Below are positions 1 to 9,597 of a DNA stretch of 40,255 bases, piece by piece (the first letter of the stretch is position 1; every line of letters begins with the position of its first letter). The translations under genes were made by a program, and so were the position numbers. The notes below the pieces were generated by a model that saw only the letters and a list, made by a program, of their open reading frames with translations, searched no databases and had not been told where the DNA came from. Origin of the DNA: Gammaproteobacteria bacterium. GTDB lineage: Bacteria > Pseudomonadota > Gammaproteobacteria > Berkiellales > Berkiellaceae. The DNA is taken from assembly GCA_016191245.1 (NCBI GenBank), contig JACPOY010000011.1, forward strand, positions 1 to 40,255, in the 5' to 3' direction.

Positions 1-119
1 CTAAATTAGGTGGTTGGAATAATTCTAAACGGACAGGTCGTGCCAGCTGGTTAACAATCTGGCACGGTTGGTTTAGATTACAAGATCGCCTAGAAGGCTA
101 TTTGGCTGCTCAGATGTGA
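1..119 (+). CDS. IS50/Tn5-like transposase, C-terminal fragment (cut by window edge)
   Basis: The frame beginning at base 3 reads without a stop to TGA at 117-119. The 38 residues include LGGWNNSKRTGRASW, a WHGW motif and a LEGYLAAQ ending. This closely follows the C-terminus of Tn5 transposase (LGG, SKRTG.ASW, W.GW..LQ, G.LAA), an IS4-superfamily DDE enzyme that cuts and pastes its element. Only the tail is visible, so it cannot be said whether the full gene is intact. Tn5 transposase runs about ten residues further, so this ending is slightly short. Confidence 0.75.
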   Translation, partial: KLGGWNNSKRTGRASWLTIWHGWFRLQDRLEGYLAAQM

Positions 120-130
120 TCAAGAGACAG
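111..130 (+). mobile_element. Right terminus of the IS50-like element
   Basis: Read on the minus strand from 130 inward, the sequence begins CTGTCTCTTGATCA and continues CATCT. From memory, the IS50 inside end is CTGTCTCTTGATCAGATCT, so 18 of 19 positions agree. The element therefore ends at about base 130, directly after the transposase stop. The next nine bases (131-139) would be the right copy of the usual 9-bp target duplication, but the left copy is outside the window. Confidence 0.7.
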
Positions 131-320
131 CCTTTACAAGGAGAGATAATTTATTCGCTATGCTCATAATATCAGAATAGATAGTCAATAAATCAAGTTT
201 CTTTAGTCCTACTCCTCCTTACAAGCAACTTCATATGCATTTGCGCATAATTTACTATTAAGTGGTTGGCGAATGAATTTTTTGGCGCTATAGTGCGCCA
301 TTATGGAAAAGGATGTCACT
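131..320. other. Intergenic region upstream of comM
   Basis: No gene is seen between the IS end and comM. A small inverted repeat (ggcgc, then gcgcc) lies at about 284-299, just before the likely comM start. It could be an operator or a translational hairpin, but nothing decides this. Confidence 0.4.
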
Positions 321-1832
321 ATGTCGCTCGCCGTTGTCTACAGTCGCGCCAATGTTGGCATACATGCGCCACAAGTTGTTGTCGAAACGCATCTTACCAA
401 TGGGTTGCCACAATTTACTATTGTGGGTTTACCAGAAGCTGCGGTAAAAGAAAGCAAAGACAGAGTGCGTAGTGCTCTTATGCAAAGTGGTTTTGAGTTT
501 CCCAAAAAGCGCATCACTGTCAATCTTGCTCCAGCTGATTTACCAAAGGAAGGAGGGCGTTTCGATTTACCTATTGCCATCAGCATATTAATTGCCTCAC
601 AACAATTATCTTGCAATAAAATTGAACAATATGAATTGACAGGTGAACTTGCATTAAGCGGAGAATTACGTCCTATTAAAGGTATATTACCCTTTGCTTT
701 AGCCACGCAAAGAGCGTTGAGACAATTGATTATTCCACAGGGTAACGTTGAAGAAGCGACCTGGGTATCATCATTAACCGTTTTTGCTTTTAAAAACTTT
801 CTGTCTGTGTGTGCGCACTTAGCAGGATATGATATTGCCACTCCAGCTCTGTTCACACCTTTTATTACCTTAGAAAATGAACCTAACAGTTGCATGTCGG
901 ATGTGTGCGGGCAACACCATGCTAAACGTGCACTTGAAGTTGCAGCAGCTGGTGGTCACAGTTTATTAATGATAGGGCCGCCTGGCACGGGTAAAACCAT
1001 GCTGGCGAGTAGGCTCAATCATATCTTACCTCCACTAACACAAAGTGAAGCCTTGGAAGTCGCAGCTATCTACTCCATCAGTCTACATGGCTTTCAACAA
1101 AAAGTATTATTGAAGCGCCCTTTTCGACAACCTCATCATACGGCCTCAGCTGTTTCTTTAGTAGGTGGCGGACGTCATCCTTTACCTGGGGAAGTATCAT
1201 TATCACATCATGGTGTTTTATTTTTAGATGAGTTACCTGAGTTCAACCGACATGTATTAGAAGTGTTAAGAGAACCTTTGGAATCCGGTAAAGTCCATAT
1301 TTCACGTGCAGCAGGACAAGCCGAGTATCCTGCAAACTGCCAGTTGATTGCCGCGATGAACCCTTGTCCTTGTGGCTATCTTTCTAGCCAACGTCATACC
1401 TGTCATTGCACCCCAGAACAAATTCAACGCTATCGCAGCAAAATCTCTGGACCTTTGCTAGATAGAATCGATATGCATATTGAAGTTCCCACCGTTCCTC
1501 CTGAACGTTTATCTACATTTCATCCCAAGCAAGAAGAAACCTCGGCAATAATACGTCAGCGTGTCATAAATGCTCGTCAACATCAGCAGAACCGTTATGG
1601 AAACATCAATGCTAAGCTTAGCACCAGTGCCATTATTGAATTTTGCAAGCTAGATACGGATGCACAACAGATGCTAACATCAGCATTAGAAAAACTTGGA
1701 ATTTCTGCACGGGCTTATCATCGAATTTTAAAAGTAGCTCGTACAATTGCAGATCTGAGTGATTCAGAGAACATCCTAAGACCTCATATTATCGAAGCCA
1801 TTCAGTTTCGTAAATATGATAGACAACTTTGA
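321..1832 (+). CDS. comM: YifB/ComM family Mg-chelatase-like AAA+ ATPase
   Basis: This 503-residue protein has the standard YifB/ComM layout. The N-terminal ChlI-like domain contains a NGLPQFTIVGLPEAAVKES motif, followed by an AAA+ module with Walker A GPPGTGKTM and Walker B LFLDELPEF, and a C-terminal Mg-chelatase-type domain ending near AYHRILKVARTIADL. In naturally competent gammaproteobacteria ComM is a hexameric helicase that drives branch migration during integration of transformed DNA. I chose the ATG at 321 because family members begin MSLA and AGGA lies 8 bases upstream; an in-frame ATG at 303 would add six residues. The next gene starts 15 bases downstream, so the two may be cotranscribed. 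Confidence 0.92.
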   Translation: MSLAVVYSRANVGIHAPQVVVETHLTNGLPQFTIVGLPEAAVKESKDRVRSALMQSGFEFPKKRITVNLAPADLPKEGGRFDLPIAISILIASQQLSCNKIEQYELTGELALSGELRPIKGILPFALATQRALRQLIIPQGNVEEATWVSSLTVFAFKNFLSVCAHLAGYDIATPALFTPFITLENEPNSCMSDVCGQHHAKRALEVAAAGGHSLLMIGPPGTGKTMLASRLNHILPPLTQSEALEVAAIYSISLHGFQQKVLLKRPFRQPHHTASAVSLVGGGRHPLPGEVSLSHHGVLFLDELPEFNRHVLEVLREPLESGKVHISRAAGQAEYPANCQLIAAMNPCPCGYLSSQRHTCHCTPEQIQRYRSKISGPLLDRIDMHIEVPTVPPERLSTFHPKQEETSAIIRQRVINARQHQQNRYGNINAKLSTSAIIEFCKLDTDAQQMLTSALEKLGISARAYHRILKVARTIADLSDSENILRPHIIEAIQFRKYDRQL

Positions 1833-1847
1833 AATGGAATTATTGTT

Positions 1848-3911
1848 GTGCCAGCATTTAGCCTTGCCATTTTTTTAAGCGCATTTTTACTTTTTATTAT
1901 CCAACCACTGTTGGCAAAAAAACTGTTAGCGTGGTTTGGCGGCTCACCTACTGTTTGGTTATCTATTGTTTTATTTTTTCAATCGGCATTACTTCTTGGC
2001 TATCTCTATGCTTTTGCGCTTACCAAAATAAAACGGCAATCCACTCAAGCTATCATTCATAGCATATTATTAGTCTGCTCATTATTATTTATTCCCATTG
2101 CACCTTTAGAAAGTGCTTTTGCAATGACCTTGTGGCCTCCTATCGGTGTCATGACAGTACTCAGTGCAACATTATTACTCCCTGGTATCCTTATTTGTGC
2201 TTCAAGCCCATTATTTCAATATTGGTATTGTCAATGTTACCAATCTGATTTTCCTTATCGATATTATGCCTTGTCAAATTTCGGATCTTTATTAGGCTTG
2301 TTGGTTTTTCCGTTTGTGCTAGAACCTTTGTTAGGTCTTAGCGTCCAACTTTATCTTTGGTCTGGGTTATATATTATATTTATATTAAGCTCTGCTGCTT
2401 GTGTCATGTTATTGTTGCGTTCCAATCAATCGCTCCCAATTGTTCAACAGCAAGCAATCGAAGAAGCTCCTTTGTCTGCGTTATCTGTATTAAAATGGAT
2501 AATATTGACAATGTTAAGCTGTTCCTTACTACTAACAACTTCGCAAGTGACCTTACAAGATATTTCGAGCTTTCCATTATTATGGATCATCCCTTTATCA
2601 CTCTATTTGATTTCTTACATCATCACTTTTGCCAAACCACATTGGTATTATCGTCCAATATGGGTAGGTATTTTTACCATTCTATGCTTGTTCATTTTTT
2701 ATGAACCTCACCATCATAAGCTCACTTTGATATTTCAAATCGCCGTTTACTCTTCATTATTATTTTCAGGTTGTATGATTTGTCATGGTGAATTAATTCG
2801 ACTCAAACCCAATAAAAAGTGGCTGACTACCTATTATTTGGCAATTGCTCTTGGCGGAGTGTTAGGTGGTATTTTTGTCAATGTCATTGCACCTTTTCTT
2901 TTTAATCAATGGTGGGATTTTTATATAACTTTGCTTGGAATATTTTTATGCGCAGCTTTCTTTTATTACACAACAGTAGGCAATCAATCTACTTTAGTGC
3001 GCCATTCCTTGAGATTCGTTTGGATAATAAGTTTTGCGGCACTTAATTTGACGCTATATCTGCATTTAAGAAATTTACATCAAGATGTTATTTATAAACA
3101 TCGAAATTTTTTCGGTGTGTTTGAAATCGCAGAAAGAAATCCAAATATTCCTGAATACCATTACCGGACCTTAAATAATGGTAGCATTTTGCATGGCAAG
3201 CAATATTTAGAAGCAAGTCGACGCAATTTGGCCACTAGCTATTACAGTCAACAAAGTGGTATTGGTTTAGCACTTGAATTTGCGCGCAACAGCAAAAAAT
3301 CTGAACCTCATTATCAAGGCTTACGCATTGGGGTGATTGGATTAGGAACGGGCACCATTGCAGCATTAACCGCCAAAGGTGATCTCTTACGCTTTTATGA
3401 AATCGACGCAGACATTGCGAAGATAGCCAAAGATTATTTTTACTATTTACAAGACGCCAAATCTGCAATTGATGTTGTTATCGGTGACGGACGGGTTGCC
3501 CTAAAAGATAAATTACAAGAGAGCGGCTCAGAAAATTATGATGTTTTAGCAATAGATGCATTTACAGGTGACGCTATTCCTTTACATCTATTAACTATTG
3601 AAGCAATTAAAATTTATTTATCTCATTTATCCGAAAACGGCATTTTAGCTTTTCATATTTCTAGCCGCTATATCGATCTTTATCCGCCGTTACAATCCTT
3701 GGCAACAAAGCTTAATCTATTTACCTTTTCCACGCATAATGCTGAAGACATCAATACTGGCGTATTTGCTTCCCAATGGATTTTGATTTCTCGTCGACCG
3801 GAAATTGGCGCATATCTTTATCAGAATAATGCGCTATTTTTCCCAGATAAAAGAATCACGCCTATTTGGACAGATGATTTTAATTACTTGCTTTCTGTCA
3901 TTCGTTGGTAG
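1848..3911 (+). CDS. Fused membrane protein / spermidine synthase-like protein
   Basis: This 687-residue protein joins about 10-12 predicted membrane helices (residues ~1-400) to a C-terminal Rossmann domain of the spermidine synthase type. The nucleotide-binding loop reads GVIGLGTGTIAAL, the acidic strand end is FYEIDADIAKIA, and an active-site-like segment is VLAIDAFTGDAIPLHLLT. Such fused proteins are widespread, but few have a proven substrate, so polyamine synthesis should not be assumed. The start is GTG with only a weak ribosome site. Its last 14 bases overlap the convergent methyltransferase gene. Confidence 0.8.
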   Translation: MPAFSLAIFLSAFLLFIIQPLLAKKLLAWFGGSPTVWLSIVLFFQSALLLGYLYAFALTKIKRQSTQAIIHSILLVCSLLFIPIAPLESAFAMTLWPPIGVMTVLSATLLLPGILICASSPLFQYWYCQCYQSDFPYRYYALSNFGSLLGLLVFPFVLEPLLGLSVQLYLWSGLYIIFILSSAACVMLLLRSNQSLPIVQQQAIEEAPLSALSVLKWIILTMLSCSLLLTTSQVTLQDISSFPLLWIIPLSLYLISYIITFAKPHWYYRPIWVGIFTILCLFIFYEPHHHKLTLIFQIAVYSSLLFSGCMICHGELIRLKPNKKWLTTYYLAIALGGVLGGIFVNVIAPFLFNQWWDFYITLLGIFLCAAFFYYTTVGNQSTLVRHSLRFVWIISFAALNLTLYLHLRNLHQDVIYKHRNFFGVFEIAERNPNIPEYHYRTLNNGSILHGKQYLEASRRNLATSYYSQQSGIGLALEFARNSKKSEPHYQGLRIGVIGLGTGTIAALTAKGDLLRFYEIDADIAKIAKDYFYYLQDAKSAIDVVIGDGRVALKDKLQESGSENYDVLAIDAFTGDAIPLHLLTIEAIKIYLSHLSENGILAFHISSRYIDLYPPLQSLATKLNLFTFSTHNAEDINTGVFASQWILISRRPEIGAYLYQNNALFFPDKRITPIWTDDFNYLLSVIRW

Positions 3912-4977
3912 TATTTTTTTGATTCACAATGGAAACTAAATCAATCTGCATTTCAGGAACTTCATCGATTGATTTATATTCAAAATTGGAATTTGCTTTC
4001 ACGAGGGTATAATACGCGGTTTGTCTTCTTCTTGGATCTTCATAGTATTTTTTTATCCATCGTTCTTTTTCTAGGGTCATTGATAATTTTGTGGTGAACT
4101 TGTCTTTAACTTCAAAGCCGCGAGCATGAACATAATAAAGGACGTGTTCTGACATAAGCGAGAATAACCGCTGTTCTTCCTTTTTCTTAAATAAAGCTTC
4201 ACGTTTTGCTGTCGTTTTAAATTTTCCAACAAAACTTATGATAATTTCACTTTGATCAGTGATTAATGCATGTAACGACTCAAGCAAAGCATCAACATCT
4301 TTCTTAGGAAGGTACAAAGTCAAACCTTCAGCAATAATCAACGTTTTTAATGAAGGTTCGAAACCATTTTTTCTCAGGTATTCTATTAAATTATCTTTAA
4401 TTAAATCACATTTAATGCAAATCATGTTTTGATTAAAAACAACAGCATTCTCATTGCGCGATATATCTATGGCGCCAAATCCGATGTGAGCAGGAACTGT
4501 TTGCAACGCAATTACTTTTTGCTCATAAGTAAATCCACGATCTATTTCAAAAAAATTAACTGTTTTGCATTTTTGCGCTTGCAAGAAAGCTCTCGGATCA
4601 TATCCGGCACCTAAGAAAATAACTTGCTTCACACCTTCGTTTTCAATAGCACTTTTTATTTTTGCATCTATCATAACTTTACGGGCCATAATAAATGTAT
4701 CAAAACCTTTTCTAAGAAATAGGTTGATATACCAACGTTGAAACCCATCAGGAAGCATAAAAAACAATACTTGCCCTGGGCGAGAAGTGCTAAAATGATA
4801 CGGCATATTTTTTTTGACTGATTGAATAATGTGTTCGACAATTTGCAAGTTTTGTTTGCCAAAATAATGTAAAAATCTTGGTTCTAATCTCAAAGATCTT
4901 GCAAATACTTTCATTAATCCTAATGCGGATCCGTCGATTGGATTTTGTGTCGGCGCTTCGCTGGATTCTTCTTGCAT
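3898..4977 (-). CDS. Class I SAM-dependent methyltransferase, leucine carboxyl methyltransferase (LCMT/YktD) family
   Basis: The 359-residue product carries the LCMT-family SAM motif IFLGAGYDPRAF, an acidic strand end NFFEIDRG, and the later family motif IIAEGLTLYLP. The family includes eukaryotic PP2A leucine carboxyl methyltransferase and bacterial polyketide O-methyltransferases, and the substrate here cannot be read from sequence. The gene is convergent with the spermidine synthase-like gene and overlaps it by 14 bases. The upstream ribosome site (GAGGG) is rather far from the ATG at 4977; an internal ATG at 4914 is a possible alternative. Confidence 0.82.
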   Translation of the reverse strand: MQEESSEAPTQNPIDGSALGLMKVFARSLRLEPRFLHYFGKQNLQIVEHIIQSVKKNMPYHFSTSRPGQVLFFMLPDGFQRWYINLFLRKGFDTFIMARKVMIDAKIKSAIENEGVKQVIFLGAGYDPRAFLQAQKCKTVNFFEIDRGFTYEQKVIALQTVPAHIGFGAIDISRNENAVVFNQNMICIKCDLIKDNLIEYLRKNGFEPSLKTLIIAEGLTLYLPKKDVDALLESLHALITDQSEIIISFVGKFKTTAKREALFKKKEEQRLFSLMSEHVLYYVHARGFEVKDKFTTKLSMTLEKERWIKKYYEDPRRRQTAYYTLVKANSNFEYKSIDEVPEMQIDLVSIVNQKNTTNE

Positions 4978-5140
4978 AAAGTTAGCATGCCCTCAAAAAA
5001 ATTATTCTCAATTATTTAGCCCTTAGCCACATTCTAAATCATACCACTTTCGGATTCATCAGGGACAACCCCTTTCATTCGCCAGGCGATTATTTTAGAC
5101 TACGCAACCCTATCGAAGATGCAAAAGAGCCGAAAAGTTT

Positions 5141-7153
5141 ATGTCTGAACTTAATGCTGAGCAGTTAGCCGCCGCCACCTATATTGATGGCCCCTTGCTG
5201 GTGATTGCTGGCGCTGGTAGCGGTAAAACGCGCGTTATCACGCATAAAATTGCACATCTTATTCAGCAGTGTCAGTTAAATCCTAAACATATTTATGCCG
5301 TAACCTTTACTAATAAAGCTGCCCGAGAAATGGCCTCTCGCTCACAAAAGTTGCTTGCCAAAAGTAGATCTTCCAATATCCATGTTTCAACCTTCCACTC
5401 CTTGGGCTTGGATATTTTAAAAAAGGAAGCAGCACATATTGAGCTTAATGCAAAATTTACTTTATTTGATTCTATTGACAGCGTAAATTTATTAAAAGAA
5501 TTGAGTGAAAAAATTACAGCCGTTAGTGATGATAGTATACAGCTTGTTCAACACTGTATTTCCAACTGGAAAAATGATCTCCTTTCCCCAAAGCATGCCC
5601 TTGAACAAGCAAATAATGATCAAGCTCATTTGGCTGCAAGATTTTATATCGCCTATGAAAATACCTTGCGCGCATACAATGCTGTAGATTTTGATGATTT
5701 AATTGCATTGCCGGTTAAATTATTTCAAGATCATCCCCATATCTTAGAAAATTGGCAAAATAAAATTCGTTATTTGCTGATTGATGAATATCAAGATACG
5801 AATACCGCACAATACAGCTTAATTAAATTATTATGTGGAGTCAGAGGCGCACTCACTGTTGTAGGTGATGACGATCAATCTATTTATGCTTGGCGTGGCG
5901 CTAAACCTGAAAATATTGAGCTGCTGCAACAGGATTATCCGCATTTAAAAGTGATTAAGTTAGAACAAAACTATCGCTCTACCAGCACTATCTTGCAAGC
6001 GGCAAATCACCTCATTGGTCATAATCCTCATTTATTTGAAAAGCGTTTATGGAGTGCCCTGGGTCAGGGAGAACCCATTAGAATCATTCCCACGGCTAAT
6101 GATCAAGATGAAATTGAACGTGTGGTGACTGAACTGATGAATCAGAAGTTCCGTTATCGGCTCTCTTATGCTGATTTTGCGATTTTATACCGCAGCAATC
6201 ACCAAGCACGCAATTTAGAACAAGCCTTGCGTGAACAAGGTATTCCTTATCAAATCAGTGGCGGCACATCTTTTTTTGCACGCACTGAAATTAAAGATTT
6301 GTTCGCTTATTTTCGCCTGATGGTCAATCATGATGATGATTCTGCTTTCTTGCGTTGTATTAACACGCCTAAAAGAGAAATAGGTCCTGCCACGCTTGAG
6401 AAGTTAGGCCAATATGCTAAAAGCCGAAATACCAGCTTATTTGCGGCTAGCTTTGAAATGGGATTGTCTGAATATTTAAGTGATCAAGCAAGAGACAGAC
6501 TTCATAATTTTGTCATGCAAATTCAACAAGTGTATGAGCAAGCCAATAGTGATGAATGCGTCAATGTGTTGCAAGAATTTGTCAAAGATATTGGTTACTC
6601 TGAGCACTTAGCAGAGAACTCACCCTCTCCGCATGCAGCTCAAAAGCGCATTGATAATGTACGTGATTTGCTCGCTTGGTTAAAACGTCTTGTCAGTGCC
6701 GAGGGCCAAGGACTTTCCTTCGGCGATGCCATTAACAAAATGATGTTGTTAGATATATTGGACAGGGAAACCAAACAAGACGTCAACACGGTGCAACTGA
6801 TGACGTTACATGCGGCCAAAGGCTTAGAATTTCAACATGTTTATATTATTGGTTGGGAGGAAGAAATTCTCCCCCATAAAACCAGTATTGAATTAGATGA
6901 TATTCATGAAGAGCGTCGTCTCGCCTATGTCGGCATGACACGTGCTCAAAAAACTTTGACGCTAACCTACACTAAGCATCGTAAGCGCTTTGGTGAATTA
7001 CAAACTATCACCCCTAGTCGCTTCTTAGAAGAATTACCCAAAGAATTGGTACAGTGGGAAGATAGCGCAATGGTAGAGAAATCCGAAGAAGAACAACGTG
7101 TTTCAGGTCAAGCACATTTAGCGGCGATTAAGGCAATGTTGCAGTCTGAATAA
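5141..7153 (+). CDS. rep: ATP-dependent DNA helicase Rep (UvrD/Rep, SF1A)
   Basis: The protein has 670 residues, close to E. coli Rep (673), and begins LNAEQLAAATYIDGPLLVIAG. All SF1A motifs are present: Walker A GAGSGKTR, Ia TFTNKAAREM, II DEYQDTN, III GDDDQSIYAWRGA, IV QNYRST, V TLHAAKGLEF and VI RRLAYVGMTRA. Rep is a 3'-5' helicase that clears proteins ahead of the replication fork and supports restart. The overall match and length favour Rep over UvrD. Palindromic elements follow the stop directly. Confidence 0.93.
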   Translation: MSELNAEQLAAATYIDGPLLVIAGAGSGKTRVITHKIAHLIQQCQLNPKHIYAVTFTNKAAREMASRSQKLLAKSRSSNIHVSTFHSLGLDILKKEAAHIELNAKFTLFDSIDSVNLLKELSEKITAVSDDSIQLVQHCISNWKNDLLSPKHALEQANNDQAHLAARFYIAYENTLRAYNAVDFDDLIALPVKLFQDHPHILENWQNKIRYLLIDEYQDTNTAQYSLIKLLCGVRGALTVVGDDDQSIYAWRGAKPENIELLQQDYPHLKVIKLEQNYRSTSTILQAANHLIGHNPHLFEKRLWSALGQGEPIRIIPTANDQDEIERVVTELMNQKFRYRLSYADFAILYRSNHQARNLEQALREQGIPYQISGGTSFFARTEIKDLFAYFRLMVNHDDDSAFLRCINTPKREIGPATLEKLGQYAKSRNTSLFAASFEMGLSEYLSDQARDRLHNFVMQIQQVYEQANSDECVNVLQEFVKDIGYSEHLAENSPSPHAAQKRIDNVRDLLAWLKRLVSAEGQGLSFGDAINKMMLLDILDRETKQDVNTVQLMTLHAAKGLEFQHVYIIGWEEEILPHKTSIELDDIHEERRLAYVGMTRAQKTLTLTYTKHRKRFGELQTITPSRFLEELPKELVQWEDSAMVEKSEEEQRVSGQAHLAAIKAMLQSE

Positions 7154-7231
7154 ATCCCTCTGCCGCTAAAAGCGGCGTCTCCCTTTGGAATCAAAGGGAG
7201 ACAATTCCCCTCCTTTGATATCAAAGGAGGG
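7151..7231. repeat. Cluster of palindromic elements after rep (copy A)
   Basis: Three nested palindromes follow the rep stop: gccgctaaaagcggc (7162-7176), tctccctttggaatcaaagggaga (arms of CTCCCTTTG type, ~7178-7201), and a perfect 24-bp palindrome at 7208-7231 (CCCTCCTTTGAT and its complement). The first 50 bases recur in inverted orientation at 27336-27386. The cluster lies between convergent genes and may act as a two-way terminator, but no clear U-tract follows. Confidence 0.75.
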
Positions 7232-7258
7232 TGCGAGTCTGCGAGCGGGTGGATTTTC

Positions 7259-7702
7259 TTATTTTTTCTGCGGAATCATATGCTCAATAGCCAGCTTCAA
7301 TTCCTGATCCGAACACTGCATACAGGTTCCTTTAGGCGGCATTGCGCCTTTACCTTTAATAGCTATAGCTAACATACCATCGATACCTGCTTCCATACGA
7401 ACTTTCCAGTCAGCTTCATTACGGAATTTTGGAGCGCCGCCCACACCCGTTTCATGGCAAACAGCACACGTGGATTTATAACGATCTTCGCCAGCGGTGG
7501 CACTTAACTCCGTAGCAGCAGAAGGTGCTGCAGCAACCATACCGCCTTCAGCTTCAACGATTCCAACTGGTTTAATGCGGCTAAAAATAGCTTCTGGAGT
7601 CATAGAATCGGTGATGTCACCGCACCCTGCATAGGAAAGAGAGTGCACCCCAAATAACACGAGGCAATTAACTAATAGGGTTGTAAACTTTCTCACCATC
7701 AT
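7259..7702 (-). CDS. Cytochrome c5-type monoheme c-type cytochrome
   Basis: A signal peptide (residues ~1-25, ending LSYAG) leads to an Ala-rich linker and one class I heme domain with CAVCH. The downstream IKGKGAMPPKG segment holds the likely axial Met. A C-terminal CMQC pair followed by SDQEL is characteristic of cytochrome c5, where the two cysteines form a disulfide. It is a periplasmic electron carrier to terminal oxidases. Strong ribosome site AGGAG lies immediately before ATGATGGTG, so the start could be 7702, 7699 or the GTG at 7696; I give 7702. Confidence 0.88.
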   Translation of the reverse strand: MMVRKFTTLLVNCLVLFGVHSLSYAGCGDITDSMTPEAIFSRIKPVGIVEAEGGMVAAAPSAATELSATAGEDRYKSTCAVCHETGVGGAPKFRNEADWKVRMEAGIDGMLAIAIKGKGAMPPKGTCMQCSDQELKLAIEHMIPQKK

Positions 7703-7832
7703 CTCCTGAAAGCCCTCAAACTTTAACTTTGCGCATAGTATACCCACTCTCCCTAGCGACGAAAACACTCACTTTCAAACATGGAAGAAAACTACTGATA
7801 TGCGCTAAATTTATTTTGAATATTAAATAACT

Positions 7833-8564
7833 TTACTTCAACGGTAACAAACGCTGACCATGTTGTCGCAGCCATCTTTCGTATTGTTCATACCCTGGGA
7901 AGAGTTGTTCCACTTTGGCCCAAAAGCGTTTTCCATGATTGCGATGAAACAAATGGCATAACTCATGTGCCACCACATATTCTAAAACACCTATTGGAGC
8001 CAAAATGAGTAACCAATTAATATAAATTTTGTCTGTAATGCCACAACTACCCCAACGTGTTTTTTGTTGCTTTAAGGCATAGCTACTAGGCCAGCGTCCA
8101 AGTTTGGGGCAAAAATCTTCAATGCTTTTTTGAATGGCAGTTAAGGCTTGTTGTTGATACCACTTTAAGATCTGCTGTTTTATATTTTTAGCTATCTCTG
8201 AAGTAGCCGTTTTTTCCCAAGGCACTGGCACAATAAGCATATCGTCTTGCTGCAAAGGGATCCCTTTACAACCATATTCAATGTGTAGTTGTAGATGCAT
8301 GTCCCTAAATGGGATGGTTTCACCTGGGAGAAATTCCTCTGGCCAGATCTTGGGAACAGGTTTGTGTTTGGCGGACTGTTTGCTTTGTTTTTTCAACCAT
8401 CTTTGGTGAGCAAACACAAACTGGAGGATCTCACCATTTCGAATACGCGGTGGCGCCACTATTTCAAATTGTTGTTGACGCACACTCATTTGTAACCGCT
8501 TAGCGCGGTGGCTACGGCGCAGCCGAAAGTTTACAATCACATCTTCTATTTGAATAAATGGCAT
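7833..8564 (-). CDS. YgjP/SprT-like zinc metallopeptidase (DUF45)
   Basis: The 243-residue protein has the DUF45/YgjP pattern: N-terminal basic strand RRSHRAKRLQMSV, a middle segment KTRWGSCG, and a C-terminal zinc site VAHELCHLFHRNHGKRFW, with H200, H204 and H210 as probable zinc ligands and the Glu of HELCH as general base. Substrates of this family are poorly known. The 5' end is uncertain: the open frame reaches 8636, but the family usually begins near MPFIQIEDV, so I use 8564. The divergent gene starts at 8635, leaving a promoter region of about 70 bp. Confidence 0.85.
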   Translation of the reverse strand: MPFIQIEDVIVNFRLRRSHRAKRLQMSVRQQQFEIVAPPRIRNGEILQFVFAHQRWLKKQSKQSAKHKPVPKIWPEEFLPGETIPFRDMHLQLHIEYGCKGIPLQQDDMLIVPVPWEKTATSEIAKNIKQQILKWYQQQALTAIQKSIEDFCPKLGRWPSSYALKQQKTRWGSCGITDKIYINWLLILAPIGVLEYVVAHELCHLFHRNHGKRFWAKVEQLFPGYEQYERWLRQHGQRLLPLK

Positions 8565-8634
8565 AAAGTCAGTTCTCATCGACAGAGGCGAGAGTATACT
8601 GAGTAGATGTTGAAAGGAGCAAGGAGCCAATAGC

Positions 8635-9597
8635 ATGGGGCTACTAATTGAAGGCCAATGGCATGATCAATGGTATGACACCAAAAAGAATCATGGCGAA
8701 TTCGTTCGTGAACAAAGCCAGTTTAGAAACTGGATTACAGTTGACGGTCAACCGGGCCCTTCAGGTGTCGGCGGCTTTGAAGCGATAAGTGGCCGCTATC
8801 ATCTCTATGTTTCTTATGCTTGCCCATGGGCACATCGTGCTTTAATTTTTCGAGCTTTAAAAAATTTAGAAGAGCATATCAGTGTCGATGTGGTGCATCC
8901 CTTTATGCTTGAACAAGGTTGGGAATTTGATCCCACTAAACCCGAATACAGTGATTCGCTTTTTCATAGCCATTATTTGTTTGAAATTTATCAAAAAGCC
9001 TCCCCCAAATGCACCAGTCGCGTCACTGTGCCAATTTTATGGGATAAAAAACAAAACACAATTGTCAACAATGAATCTGCGGAAATTATCCGCATGCTTA
9101 ATTTTGCGTTTAATAACATCACTGGCAATAAAGAAAATTATTATCCCGATACCAAAGCCAAAGAAATTGATGAGATTAATCAATTTGTCTATGAGAATAT
9201 TAACAATGGGGTATATCGCTGTGGTTTTGCCACAACCCAAGAAGCTTATGAAAAAGCCTTTGATTCTTTATTTTCAGCATTGGATAAAATTGAAGAAAGG
9301 TTATCCAATCAGAAGTTTCTTATCGATGATATGTTAACAGAGGCCGATTGGCGATTATTTACCACACTGATTCGTTTTGATGCGGTTTATTTTGGTCATT
9401 TTAAATGCAACTTACGGCGCATCATGGATTATCCACATTTACAGCGTTATCTTAAAATGCTTTATGCTGTGCCAAAGGTTGCTCAAACTGTGCATTTTGA
9501 TCATATTAAAAAACATTATTACTATAGTCATAAACAAATTAATCCCACGCAAATTATCCCTAAAGGCCCACTTTTGGATTTTGAGGCTAATAAGTGA
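8635..9597 (+). CDS. yqjG: Glutathionyl-hydroquinone reductase (YqjG/PcpF, Xi-class GST)
   Basis: The 320-residue length is typical. The catalytic thioredoxin-like motif YVSYACPWAHRAL contains the Cys that takes up glutathione. DPTKPEYSDSLFHSHYLFEIY and VPILWDKK..TIVNNESAEIIRM are family hallmarks. These cytosolic enzymes reduce glutathionyl-hydroquinones using glutathione. AAGGAG lies 7 bases before the ATG. The stop overlaps the dam GTG start by four bases (GTGA), implying translational coupling. Confidence 0.92.
   Translation: MGLLIEGQWHDQWYDTKKNHGEFVREQSQFRNWITVDGQPGPSGVGGFEAISGRYHLYVSYACPWAHRALIFRALKNLEEHISVDVVHPFMLEQGWEFDPTKPEYSDSLFHSHYLFEIYQKASPKCTSRVTVPILWDKKQNTIVNNESAEIIRMLNFAFNNITGNKENYYPDTKAKEIDEINQFVYENINNGVYRCGFATTQEAYEKAFDSLFSALDKIEERLSNQKFLIDDMLTEADWRLFTTLIRFDAVYFGHFKCNLRRIMDYPHLQRYLKMLYAVPKVAQTVHFDHIKKHYYYSHKQINPTQIIPKGPLLDFEANK

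Noticed and set aside
338..895. 185-codon open frame on the minus strand inside comM
   Set aside because: It lies wholly opposite a well-conserved ATPase gene, lacks a ribosome site and resembles no protein.
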